Of a stretch of 64,000 nt of DNA, positions 22,524 through 33,583 are shown one piece after another. A program made the translations under genes and the position numbers. The DNA lies in the NCBI GenBank assembly GCA_028564925.1, contig CM053029.1, positions 610,923,486-610,987,485 of the forward strand, read 5' to 3'. The DNA is from Lithobates sylvaticus. Its lineage: Eukaryota; Chordata; Amphibia; Anura; Ranidae. How positions within the stretch are numbered: position 1 is the stretch's first letter; the number at the start of each line of letters is the position of its first letter. The notes below the pieces were generated by a model that was given only the letters and a program-made list of their open reading frames with translations, did not search any database and was not told the origin of the DNA.

Positions 22524-23663
22524 AGAAACCGAAGGATGAAGAAAGGAAGAAGACCAGAAGAAAGAAGATGAAAGAAGATTTTAATAAAGGAATTGTCAAA
22601 GACTGTCTCCTGTCATTTTTACAATTTTTGTCACTTTTTTGGTGAAATGGTAGGGGTACTTTTGTACCCCCTTACCATTTCACACAGGGGGGGCGGGATC
22701 TGGGGGTCCCCTTGTTAAAGGGGGCTTCCAGATTCCGATAAGCCCCCCACCCGCAGACCCCCACAACCAATGGCCAGGGTTGTGGGGAAGAGGCCCTTGT
22801 CCTCATCAACATGGGGACAAGGTGCTTTGGGGGGAGGGGGGGTTCAGGAGGGAGGGGGGCCGCTCTCGTCCCCCCTCTTTTCCTGCGGCCTACCAGGTTG
22901 CGTGCTCGGACAAGGGTCTGGTATGGATTTTGAGGGGGACCCCACGCCATTTTTTTTTTTTTTGGGCCGGGGTTCCCCTTAAAATCCATAGCAGACCTGA
23001 AGGGCCTGGTTATTGAATTTGGGGGGACCCCCACGCTTTTTTTTTTTTTTGTGTGGTTTTTTTTTTTTTTATCAATGACTTTTTTTTTTTAATCAATGAC
23101 TTTCAATGAATGACTGTTCTCTGTGTTACGGGAGCCAGCAATTCATTAGCCGCAGATGACTGACTTAGATGACACAACAAGCCAGAAGGGTAAAGGTGTT
23201 TTAATGTGATACTGCAATGCTGTACTAACAGCACGCACACACTAATCCCCAGAATCACAGCACAGATAATGTCAGACTCAGCAGCACTGTAGAATGGATC
23301 ACAGCAGATACTGTCACTGACACGCTGGAACACACTACACGAGGCCGCCGGCGCCACAGCCTTTTATAGTGTGGGGCATGTACTAAACCCCCTGAGCTAT
23401 AATTGGCCATAGGCATCCTGCCTGTGGCCAATTATGGCTCTCCTCGCCGCTGGCTCTATGATTGGCCAAGCATGCGGAGTCACAGTGCATGCTTGGTCAA
23501 TGATCAGCCAGCAATGCACTGCGACTGGCGCAGTGCATTGCGGGCCGCTCGCATCACATGAATTTGATGCGAGCGGCCCAAATAGTTCTGGGCTCGACGA
23601 GCGGTCGAACGCCCGATGTTCGATTCGAACATGGGTTCGAATTGAAAACCGGGCTCATCCCTA

Positions 23664-24239
23664 GAGGTATGACATGTTTGTAGATTTGCAATCACTTTAA
23701 AAGAGAAGTGAAGGATTACTTTTTTTTGCACTTTTATACTTACCTAGGTGGATGCAGCATCTGTCCCCTGGCGCCTCTTCACTGAAAATCGAGCGACTGA
23801 ACACCGTCAATCGCTCGGTTTTCAGAGCTTCATGAGCAGAGAGCTGTAGACTGTCAGTCACAGCTCTCTGCTTATCTCCCTCCTCACTCATTGGAGCACT
23901 GGGCTGTAGAGGGGGGCGGAGCGGCTGATCCGATACTGTCCACTGTACAGGGTGGAGTATTGAGGGTATGACAGCAGCCATCTTTAAACCTTGAGGGCCC
24001 ATGATCTGCTATTGCCTGGGGGCCCCATGAGTTGTCAGTCTGCCCCTGGGCAGCACTGTAACAAAGTCCCGCCTCCTGTAATAGACAGAACATTGATCCA
24101 ATGCAGTGAAATTGAATTAGTGTGACGTGTATCATAGGAGCCGCAAGTCGGTCTATGAGGCAGGACTTTGTTACAGAGGCTGCCCGGGAGATTCCAATCC
24201 AAGCTCTGTGACAGCAGGAGATCATCGCCACTCTGTGTG
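23664..24239. other. Unrecognised DNA
   Basis: Contains a short inverted repeat around 23787-23870 (ATCGAGCGACTGA versus TCGCTCGGTTTTCAG; GAGAGCTGTAGA versus CAGCTCTC). No supported gene. Confidence 0.4.
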
Positions 24240-24565
24240 ATCCAGAGGCACCGGTAAGCTGCAATTGGTGGGCACTGGCAGGCTGCAATTGGTGGGAACT
24301 GGAAGGTTACATTTGTTGGACTCTGTTAGGTTGCATTTCATGGGCACTGGTAGGCTGCAATTGGTGGGCACTGGTAGGCTACTAGTGATGGGCACCGATG
24401 AAGCTGCACTTGATGCGCACCGATGAGGCTGCATTTGATGGGCACTGGTGGGCTGCATTTGATGGGCACTGGTTGGTTGCATTTGGTGGGCACTGGTAGG
24501 CTGCATTTGGTGGGCACTGATGAAGCTGCAATTTGTGGGCACTGGTAGGCTGCATTTGATGCATT
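24240..24565 (-). repeat. 24-bp minisatellite (GGGCACTGGTAGGCTGCA type)
   Basis: About 13 units of GGGCACTGGTAGGCTGCA plus TTGGTG or TTTGATG. Its reverse complement (CAGCCTACCAGYGCCCATCA) is the array inside the hAT MITE at 49140-49725, so the same minisatellite occurs twice in the window in opposite orientation. Confidence 0.85.
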
Positions 24566-24599
24566 GATCTCTTGAATCATTTCCGCAATCTCTGACCAT

Positions 24600-26016
24600 C
24601 TCTTGTAGTATGTCTGCAGTCTCCTACCATCTCTTGTGTCATGTCTGCAGTCTCCAATCTCTGACCATTTCTTGTATCATGTCTGCAATCTCTGACCATC
24701 TCTTATATCATGTCTGCAGTTTCTAACCATCTCCTGTAGTATGCTTGCAGTCTCTGACCATCTCTTGTAGTACGTCTGCAGTCTCTGACCATCTCTTGTA
24801 GTATGTCTGCAGTCTCTGACCATCTCCTTTAATATGTCTGCAGTCTCTGACAATCTCCTGTATCATGTCTGCAGTCTCTTACCATCTTTTGTATCATGTC
24901 TGCAGTCTCTGACCATCCCTTGTATCATGTCTGCAGTCTCTGACAATCTCTTATATTATGTCTGCAGTCTCTGACAATCTCCTGTACTATGTCTGCAGTC
25001 TCTGGACCATCTCTTGTATAATATCTGTAGTCTCTGACCATTTCTTGTATCATGTCTGAAATCTCTGACCATCTCTTGTATCATTGTCTGCAGTTTGTGA
25101 CCATCTCTTGTAGTATGTCTGCAGTCTCTGACCATCTCTTGTAGTATGTCTGCAGTCTCTGACCATCTCTTGTAGTATGTCTGCAGTCTCTGACCATCTC
25201 TTGTAACATGTCTGCAGTCTCTGTCCATCTCTTGTATCATTTCTGCAGTCTCTGACAATCTCTTGTATCATGTCTGCAGTCTCTGACAATCTGTTGTATC
25301 ATGTCTTCAGTCTATGACCATCTCCTGTATCATGTCGGCAGTATCTTACCATCTCTTGTATCATGTCTGCAGCCTCTGACCATCTACTTTGCAGACATAT
25401 TAAAGTAGATGGTCAGAGGCTGCAGACATGATACAAGAGATGGTAAGATACTGCTGCCATGATACAGGAGATGGTCATAGACTGAAGACATGATACAACA
25501 GATTGTCAGAGACTGCAGACATGATACAAGAGATTGTCAGAGACTGCAGACATATTAGTCTCTGACAATCTCCTGTATCATATCTGCAGTCTCTGACAAT
25601 CTCCTGTATCATATCTGCAGTCTCTTTCCATCTCTTGCATCATGTCTGCAGTCGCATACCATCTCTTGTATCATGTCTGCAGTCTCTTACCATCTCTTGT
25701 ATCATGTCTGCAGTCACTTACCATCTCTTGTATCATGTCTGCAGTCCCTCACCATCTGTTCTATCATGTCTGCAGTCTCTGACCATCTCTTCTATCATGT
25801 CTGCAGTTTTTGACCATCCCTTCTATCATTGCTGCAGTCTCTGACCATCTCTTGCATCATGTCTGCAGTCTCTGGACCATCTCTTGTATCATATCTGCAG
25901 TCACTTACCATCTCTTGTGTCATATCTGCAGTCTCTGTCCATCTCTTGTATCGTGTCTGCAGTCTCTTACCATCTCTTGTATTGTGTCTGCAGTCTCCGA
26001 CCATCTCCTGTAGTCT
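24600..26016. repeat. 31-bp minisatellite with an internal inversion
   Basis: Around 45 units of TCTGCAGTCTCTGACCATCT plus CTTGTAGTATG, with many point variants. The second long hAT copy is inserted at its right edge (26025). A block at about 25395-25553 is inverted relative to the rest. Confidence 0.88.
25240..25553. repeat. Palindrome within the 31-bp array
   Basis: About 25240-25388 is nearly the exact reverse complement of 25398-25553; variant units (GACAATCTGTTGTATCATG, TTCAGTCTATGACC) occur in mirror order. The centre is near 25393 (CTACTTTGCAGACATATTAAAGTAG). Mirror order of variants shows a duplication-inversion, not chance similarity of repeats. Confidence 0.85.
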
Positions 26017-26884
26017 GTCTGCAGTAGGGATGAGCCGAACACCCCCGGGTTCGGTTCGAACCAGAACCTTCGAACGGACCGAAAGTTCGCGCGAATTTTC
26101 GAACCCTATACGTTATAATGGACGCGAACGTTCGAAATCAAAAGTGCTAATTACAACGGCCAATATGCATGTTAATGTCATAAAACAGGTTTGGGGACCC
26201 GGGTCCTGCCCCAGGGGACATATATCAATGCAAAAAGAACTTTTAAAAACTAACGTTTTTTCGGGAGCAGTCATTTTAATGATGCATAAAGTGAAAAAAA
26301 AAAAGTGAAATTTTCCTTTAAATATGGTACCTGGGGGGTGTCTAAAGTATGCCTGTGAAGTGGCATGTGTTTCCCGTGTTTAGAACTGTCCTTGCACAAA
26401 ATGACATTTGTAAAGGAAAAAAAGAAGCCATTTAAAACCACTTGCGGCTTTAGGTTTGTTCTTAAGTAGAATCTGAACAGGTACATTATGAAGTGTAGCT
26501 CCATCCCAAAAAAATCTATTTTTAAGCTTTTTGGAGAACATAGGGAGGGGTTATCACCCCTGTAACATTTGCTGTCTTTGCACATCTGTTCAGAACATGT
26601 CACCTAACTTTCCGTCCCAATGACAAATGTTTTTGGAAAAAGTGGGGTTTTAATTGAAACAAGGATTGGTGATAAAGTATCAGTAGAGAGGAGATACCTT
26701 TTTCCCAAATTAAATCTAACAGGATAGAATTTCCCTTCCTAGGGGTAGATTTCCTCTCACTTCCTGTTTTCTCTTTCCATTTGCAAGTAGGAGTCGTTTG
26801 TAAGTTGGATGTTTGAAAGTAGGGGCCTGGCGTATATACTCTGCAGAAATTTGCCCTATTAGATGTTGGTGTAGCCACAAGACT

Positions 26885-28305
26885 GGTGGGCACAGGAATG
26901 GGCCCTGCTATGAGTTAATAGATCAAGATTTGTAATTGCATGCACCTGTTGAACAGGGCAGAAAAATTGGGGGTGGTGGTGGTGGTGGTGGACGGTGTTG
27001 CCACAAGACTGTAAGCTCTCACAGTTACTCTTGGTGGGCGCAGGAATGGGCCCTGCTGTGAGTTATTAGATCAAGATTTGTAATTGCAAGCACCTGATGA
27101 ACAGGGCAGAAAAATTGGGCCTTTGGCGGTGGTGGTGGACGGTGTTGCCACAAGACTGTAGGCCCTCATAGTTACTCTTGGTGGGCGCAGGAATGGGCCC
27201 TGCTGTGAGTTATTAGATCAAGATTTGTAATTGCAAGCACCTGATGAACAGGGCAGAAAAATTGGGCCTTTGGCGGTGGTGGTGGACGGTGTTGCCACAA
27301 GACTGTAGGCCCTCACAGTTACTCTTGGTGGGCGCAGGAATGGGCCCTGTTGTGAGTTATTAGATCAAGATTTGTAATTGCAAGCACCTGATGAACAGGG
27401 CAGAAAAATTGGGCCTTTGGCGGTGGTGGTGGACGGTGTTGCCACAAGACTGCAGGCCCTCATAGTTACTCTTGGTGGGCGCAGGAATGGGCCCTGCTGT
27501 GAACTATTAGATCAAGATTTGTAATTACCCGCCCCTGTTAAACAGGGGCTGAAAAATTGTGCCTTAGGCACTGGTGCTGGTGCCACAACACTGCAACCCC
27601 TCACAGAGACTGTACTTGGAGCACAGCAGTCACACGTGTTGCGAAGCATTTTTTTAAAAAATTGTAAGTACCCGCCCCTGTTAAACAGGGGCTGAAAAAT
27701 TGTGCCTTAGGCACTGGTGCTGGTGCCACAACACTGCAACCCGGCCCTCACAGATACTGTACTTGGAGCACAGCAGTCACACGTGTTGCGAAGCATTTTT
27801 TTAAAAAATTGGAAGTACCCGCCCCTGTTAAACAGGGGCTGAAAAATTGTGCCTTAGGCACTGGTGCTGGTGCCACAACACTGCAACCCGGCCCTCACAG
27901 ATACTGTACTTGGAGCACAGCAGTCACACGTTTAGCGAAGCATTTTTTTTTTAAAAAATTGTAAGTACCCGCCCCTGTTAAACAGGGGCTGAAAAATTGT
28001 GCCTTAGGCACTGGTGCTGGTGCCACAACACTGCAACCCGGCCCTCACAGATACTGTACTTGGAGCACAGCAGTCACACGTGTTGCGAAGCATTTTTTTA
28101 AAAAATTGTAAGTACCCGCCCCTGTTAAACAGGGGCTGAAAAATTGTGCCTTAGGCACTGGTGCTGGTGCCACAACACTGCAACCCCTCACAGAGACTGT
28201 ACTTGGAGCACAGCAGTCACACGTGTTGCGAAGCATTTTTTTAAAAAAATTGGAAGTACACGCCCCTGTTAAACAGGGGCTGAAAAATTGTGCCTTAGGC
28301 ACTGG
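26885..28305. repeat. Tandem array A of hAT copy 2
   Basis: A1 units start near 26885, 27034, 27178, 27322 and 27470 (one more than copy 1). A2 units run from about 27526 to 28305 (about five, one to two fewer than copy 1). Copy-number change between copies shows the array is unstable. Confidence 0.85.
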
Positions 28306-28413
28306 TGTGGTGGCATGGATCATTGAGGAGGAGGAAGAGTATAGTCAGTGAACATAAGAGGACAGTCACTCAGCATCAGCATAGGCAGTCTTGAAGGGAT
28401 GTGACATTAAAAA

Positions 28414-31400
28414 TTATTCGGTTATATCCGCCTCAGGTGCCTGGTAGCTGGTGGTGATCCAAGACTGATTCATTTTGATGAATGTCAGTCGATCAACCGA
28501 GGCGGTGGACAGGCGCACCCTATGATCAGTCACAAATCCTCCAGCAGCACTGAATGTGCGTTCGGAAAGAACGCTGGAGGCAGGACAGGCCAGTAGCTCA
28601 ATTGCATACTGTGCAAGCTCTGGCCAGTGATCCATCCTCAGGACCCAGTAAGCCAGAGGATTTTCGGTGGGAAAGGTGTCCAAGTCTGACCTTGCCCCAA
28701 GGTATTCCTGCACCATGTATATCAGACGCTGGCGATGGTTGCTGGAACCGATCATACCTTGGGGCTGCGGACTAAAAAATTGTCTGAACGCATCGGTCAG
28801 ACGTCCACCTTCCCCACCGCTCCTTCTGCCACTGACCGAAGCCTCAGCAACTCGTCGCCCAGGACCAGGAGTTTGTAGCCTCCCAGTTTCTGGGAACGCA
28901 TTGCACAGACCTTTCTGCAAGGCCTCCCTGAGATGTCTCATCCTCTGCTCCCTCTGCGACGGCAAGATAAGGTCCGCAACCTTACCCTTGTACCGCGGAT
29001 CAAGGAGAGTGGCCAGCCAGTAATGGTCCCTCTCCTTGATCCGAAGAACACGAGGATCCTTCCGCAGGCTTTGCAGGATCAGGGAGGCCATGCAGCGTAG
29101 GTTAGCTGAGGCATTCGGTCCGGAGTCTTCTGGGTCACTGAGGATGACATGATCGCCAGCCACCTCCTCCCAGCCACGTACAAGTCCACTGGTTTGTTGG
29201 GACTGTACATCATCCCTAAAAGACTGCTGCTGCTGATGCTGAGTGCCAGGCTCCACCTCCATGCTCACACAATCCTCCTCCTCCTCCTCCTCCTCCTCCT
29301 CTCATCCTCTTCCTGTGTGATGGGTGGGACAGAAGGAACACTGTCCGGATAAAGGGGGCCTTGAGAGGCAAGGAAGTCCTCCTCTTCCTGCCTCTGTTCT
29401 GCCTCAAGTGCCCTGTCCATTATCCCACGCAGCGTATGCTCCAACAGGTGGACAAGAGGGACAGTGTCACTGATGCATGCACTGTCACTGCTCACCATCC
29501 TCGTGGCCTCCTCAAATGGTGAGAGGACAGTGCATGCATCCCTGATCATGCTCCACTGACGTGGGGAAAAAAAAAAACCAAGCTCCCCTGACCCTGTCCT
29601 GGTGCCGTAGTCACAAAGGTACTCATTGATGGCCCTCTGCTGCGTGTGCAGTCGCTGCAGCATGGCCAACGTTGAGTTCCACCTGGTGGGCATGTCACAT
29701 ATTAGGCGGTTCTTGGGCAGGTTCAGCTCCTTTTGCAGCTCAGTCAGCCGAGCACTGGCATTATAAGATCGGCGGAAATGCACACAGACTTTCCTGGCCT
29801 GCCTCAGGACATCCTGTAAGCCTGGGAACCTGCCCAAGAACCGCTGCACCACCAGGTTGAGGACGTGAGCCATGCAGGGCACATGGGTGAGCTGCCCCTG
29901 TCGCAGGGCGGAGAGGAGGTTGGTGCCATTGTCAGAAACGACCATTCCTGGCTTAAGCTGACGTGGCGTCAACCACCTCTCGGCCTGCCCCTGCAGAGCT
30001 GCCAGAACCTCTGGCCCAGTGTGGCTCCTGTCCCCCAAACACACCAGCGCAAGCACGGCATGGCATCTTTTTGCCTGCGTACTTGCGTAGCCCCTTGTAC
30101 GCCTACGGAGCACCGCTGGTTCCAAGGACAGAGCACTGGAGGAAGAAGAAGAGGAGGGGGTGGAGGAGAGAGGTGTGTCACAACCAGTAGCAGTAGTCGC
30201 GTTTTGGAGGCGTGGTGGCGGAACAACCTCCAACACTACTGCACCTTGTCCTGCATCCCTCCCAGCTGCCAATAGAGTGACCCAATGGGCCGTGAAAGAA
30301 AGGTACCGTCCCTGTCCATGCCTGCTGGACCATGAGTCAGCGGTAATATGCACCTTACCGCTGACCGCCCTGTCCAGCGAGGCATGGACATTGCCCTCCA
30401 CATGCCGGTAGAGAGACGGAATCGCCTTCCGCGAGAAAAAGTGGCGTTTGGGAACCTGCCACTGAGGAACCGCACATTGAACAAACTCACGGAAGGGGGC
30501 CGAGTCTACCAACTGAAAAGGCAGCAGTTGAAGTGCTAGCAATTTAGCAAGGCTAGCATTCAACCGCTGGGCATGTGGATGGCTGGGAGTGTACTTCTTT
30601 CTACGGTCCAGCAGCTGGGGCAGGGAAATTTGCCTGCTGCAATCGGACGTCGGTGTACTGCAAGTACTTGGTTGTGACACACCTAATTCTACACCTTCAG
30701 TCCTCTCAGAGCAGCTTTCAGAGAGGACTGAAGGTGTAGTGGGGATGGAGATCCCAGCTGAGGAGGAGCAAGGAGAGGTCCGCTTAGTTCTTTGGTGTGG
30801 GTCTTTTATGTGTGCCTGCCAACGAGCTGCATGGCAGGTCGCCATATGTCTGGTCATGCTTGTCGTGCCCAAGCGGCTGATGTTTTGGCCACGCGAGATA
30901 CGCTTGAGACAAATATTGCAAATAGCAGTGGTGCTATCTGCTGCACTCGTCTCAAAAAAGGCCCACACCAAAGAACTTTTCCTGATAACGTGCAGAGGCA
31001 GCGCCCTGCACAGGCGGAGCTCTGCGGTGTTGTACAGTTGCTGTGCTGGCCTCTACCAGGCCTCCAGGGGGCATCCTGCCTCGTTGGACATGTGACGCCG
31101 CATCCTCCTCCTCCTCGTCCTCCTCCTCCTCATCCTCTCTCCCTTGAGGCACCCACGTGGAGTCAGTGACCTCATCATCCCCTCCCTCTTCACCACTAGA
31201 GCAAACCTTGCAGTAAGCTGCAGCTGGTGGAACAGTACTGCCAGATTCCTCAAGCTGGGTATCGTCATCCGAGCCTTCGAATCGTTGGGCATCCTCCTGG
31301 AGCATGTACCCAACACTGTGCTCAAAGTGTTCGGGGGACTCCTCAGGAGGACATGGTGGGTCTAGGGAAGGGGTGGCTGATGATGCACTGTCAGTACCCT

Positions 31401-31646
31401 GAGCCTGGGTGAGAGAGGATGAGGAGGATGAGGAGGGCTTGGTCATCCATTCTACCAAGCCTTCAGCATGATGCGGCTCCACATGTCCAGCTGCCGAAAA
31501 CAAAGACGCGCGTGTCCCATGGCCACGTGCTGATGACGATGCACGACCACGTCCACGCCACGGCCACGTCCACTAGAAACAGAGCCTGCCTGCCCTGTGT
31601 TCTTGGCTCTGCACGCTCTGCCTCCCCTTGGCGGTCTTCCAGCCAT
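28414..31646 (-). pseudogene. BED-finger hAT transposase, copy 2, broken by frameshifts
   Basis: Same protein as 2181-5406. Start MAGRPPRGGR at 31646. The BED finger (CNICLKRISRGQN, HMATCH) lies near 30850-30960, and the core motifs ITADSW, VVSDNGTN, CMAHVLNL, PTRWNST and LSERTFSAAG are all present. The region from the BED finger through the catalytic core (30971 to about 29300) is open in one frame, longer than in copy 1. Three frame breaks are seen relative to copy 1 (near 31557, 30980 and in the CTC run near 29300); none is shared with copy 1. Confidence 0.93.
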
Positions 31647-31664
31647 TGTAGTCGGTAGTCCTGT

Positions 31665-33081
31665 GGGTGCTGCTGAGAGAAAATATAGGAGCTCTGTGTG
31701 ATGCCACAAACACACTAGAAGTCCTATGGGTGCTTATGCAAAGAAAATAGAGGAGCTCTGTTTGATGCCACTAACACACTAGAAGTCCTGTGGGTGCTGC
31801 TGAAAGAAAATATAGGAGCTCTGTGTGATGCCAACTAACACACTAGAAGTCGTGTGGGTGCTTCTGCAAAGAAAATATAGGAGCTCTGTGTGATGCCACT
31901 AACACACTAGAAGTCCTTTGTGTGCTTCTGATAAGAAAATATAGGAGCTCTGTGTGATCCCACTAACACACTAGAAGTCCTGTGGGTGCTTCTGCAAAGA
32001 AAATAGAGGAGCTCTGTGTGATGCCACTAACACACTAGAAGTCCTGTGGGTGCTTCTGCAAAGAAAATAGAGGAGCTCTGTGTGATGCCACTAACACACT
32101 AGAAGTCCTTTGGGTGCTTCTGCAGAGAAAATATAGGAGCTCTGTGTGATGCCACTAACACACTAGAAGTCCTATGGGTGCTTCTACAAAGAAAATAGAG
32201 TAGCTCTGTGTGATGCCACTAACACACTAGAAGTCCTATGGGTGCTTCTGCAAAGAAAAAAGAGGAGCTCTGTGTGATGCCACTAACACACTAGAAGTCC
32301 TATGGTGCTTCTGCAAAGAAAATAGAGGAGCTCTGTGTGATGCCACTAACACACTAGAAGTCCTGTGGGTGCTTCTGCAAAGAAAATAATGGAGCTCTGT
32401 GTGATGCCACTAAACACACTAGAAGTCCTGTGGGTGCTTCTGCAAAGAAAATAGAGGAGCTCTGTGTGATGCCACTAACACACTAGAAGTCCTGTGGGTG
32501 CTGCTGGGAAGAAAATATAGTAGCTCTGTGTGATGCCACTAACACACGAGAAGTCCTATGGGTGCTTTCTGCAAAGAAAATAGAGGGAGCTCTGTGTGAT
32601 GATGGGACTAACAACACTTCAGAAGTCCTATAGGTTAGGTGCTTCTTCTGGGAACAAAATATAGGAGCTCTGTGTGTGTGATTGGAACGAACACACTTCT
32701 AAGTCCCTACTAGGTGCTGCAGTTAACAGAATATATAGGAGCTCGTGTGGTGAAGGCCACTATCACACTACAAGACCAAATAAGGTGCTATACTTGATGG
32801 AAGGAATATATAAGCAGCTCTGAGTGATTCCACTAACACACTTCAGAGTCCTCTAGGTGCTTTCTGGGGAGACAAATAAAGGAGCTCTGTTGTGTGTGAT
32901 GGGACAATACACACGTTCAATCCTACTATGTGCTTCTGGAAAGCAAAATAAGGAGCTCTGGAGTGTGATGGGGACTAAACACACATCGAATTCCAATAGG
33001 TGCTGCTGAGGGAATAAATATAGGAGCTCTGTATGTGTGATGGGACTAAACACACTTCAAGCTTCAAGTCGTATAGGTGCT
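31665..33081. repeat. Tandem array B of hAT copy 2, degraded
   Basis: About 22 units of the 64/65-bp repeat. The first 14 are regular; from about 32590 they carry many indels before the array enters the gap. Far shorter than the 56 units of copy 1. The higher error density beside the gap could be biological decay or poor assembly. Confidence 0.85.
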
Positions 33082-33564
33082 NNNNNNNNNNNNNNNNNNN
33101 NNNNNNNNNNNNNNNNNNNNNNNNNNNNNNNNNNNNNNNNNNNNNNNNNNNNNNNNNNNNNNNNNNNNNNNNNNNNNNNNNNNNNNNNNNNNNNNNNNNN
33201 NNNNNNNNNNNNNNNNNNNNNNNNNNNNNNNNNNNNNNNNNNNNNNNNNNNNNNNNNNNNNNNNNNNNNNNNNNNNNNNNNNNNNNNNNNNNNNNNNNNN
33301 NNNNNNNNNNNNNNNNNNNNNNNNNNNNNNNNNNNNNNNNNNNNNNNNNNNNNNNNNNNNNNNNNNNNNNNNNNNNNNNNNNNNNNNNNNNNNNNNNNNN
33401 NNNNNNNNNNNNNNNNNNNNNNNNNNNNNNNNNNNNNNNNNNNNNNNNNNNNNNNNNNNNNNNNNNNNNNNNNNNNNNNNNNNNNNNNNNNNNNNNNNNN
33501 NNNNNNNNNNNNNNNNNNNNNNNNNNNNNNNNNNNNNNNNNNNNNNNNNNNNNNNNNNNNNNNN
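33082..33564. other. Assembly gap (Ns)
   Basis: 483 Ns. It probably hides the rest of array B, the right end of hAT copy 2, and the left end of the AT-rich element whose right end is at 47241. The true length may differ. Confidence 0.99.
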
Positions 33565-33583
33565 AGAATAGAAAAAATAGATA

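Larger units (their letters stand above)
21662..23153. repeat. Nested 1.5-kb palindrome inside the non-autonomous hAT
   Basis: The outer arms start GCGGCTAATGAATTG at 21662 and end with its complement at 23153. They include poly-A/poly-T tracts and TCAATGACTTTCAATGAATG blocks. A second pair of arms lies at 21928-22252 and 22266-22620, centred near 22259. The material between outer and inner arms on the right (22625-22970) is mostly unpaired and holds a hairpin on GAAATGGTAGGGGTAC (22643-22682). Confidence 0.85.
21242..23663 (+). mobile_element. Non-autonomous hAT, same family, with internal palindrome
   Basis: 2422 bp from TAGGGATGAGCCGAACACCC to GGGCTCATCCCTA, with near-perfect 8-bp flanks GAGGTAAG (21234-21241) and GAGGTATG (23664-23671). 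The left 420 bp match the left end of the 26025 copy; the right 500 bp match the right end of the 1-9502 copy, including CCAAT hairpins and a TATA-like box near 23363. A nested palindrome (21662-23153) replaces the transposase. Confidence 0.92.
26025..33081 (-). mobile_element. Long autonomous-type hAT transposon, copy 2 (right end in gap)
   Basis: Left end TAGGGATGAGCCGAACACCC at 26025, preceded by GTCTGCAG (26017-26024), the expected 8-bp target. Same order as copy 1: subterminal region, array A, transposase (28414-31646, minus), array B, then the run of Ns. The right end is not seen and should fall in or near the gap. Matched parts look almost identical to copy 1, so the copies are recent relatives. 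Confidence 0.92.
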
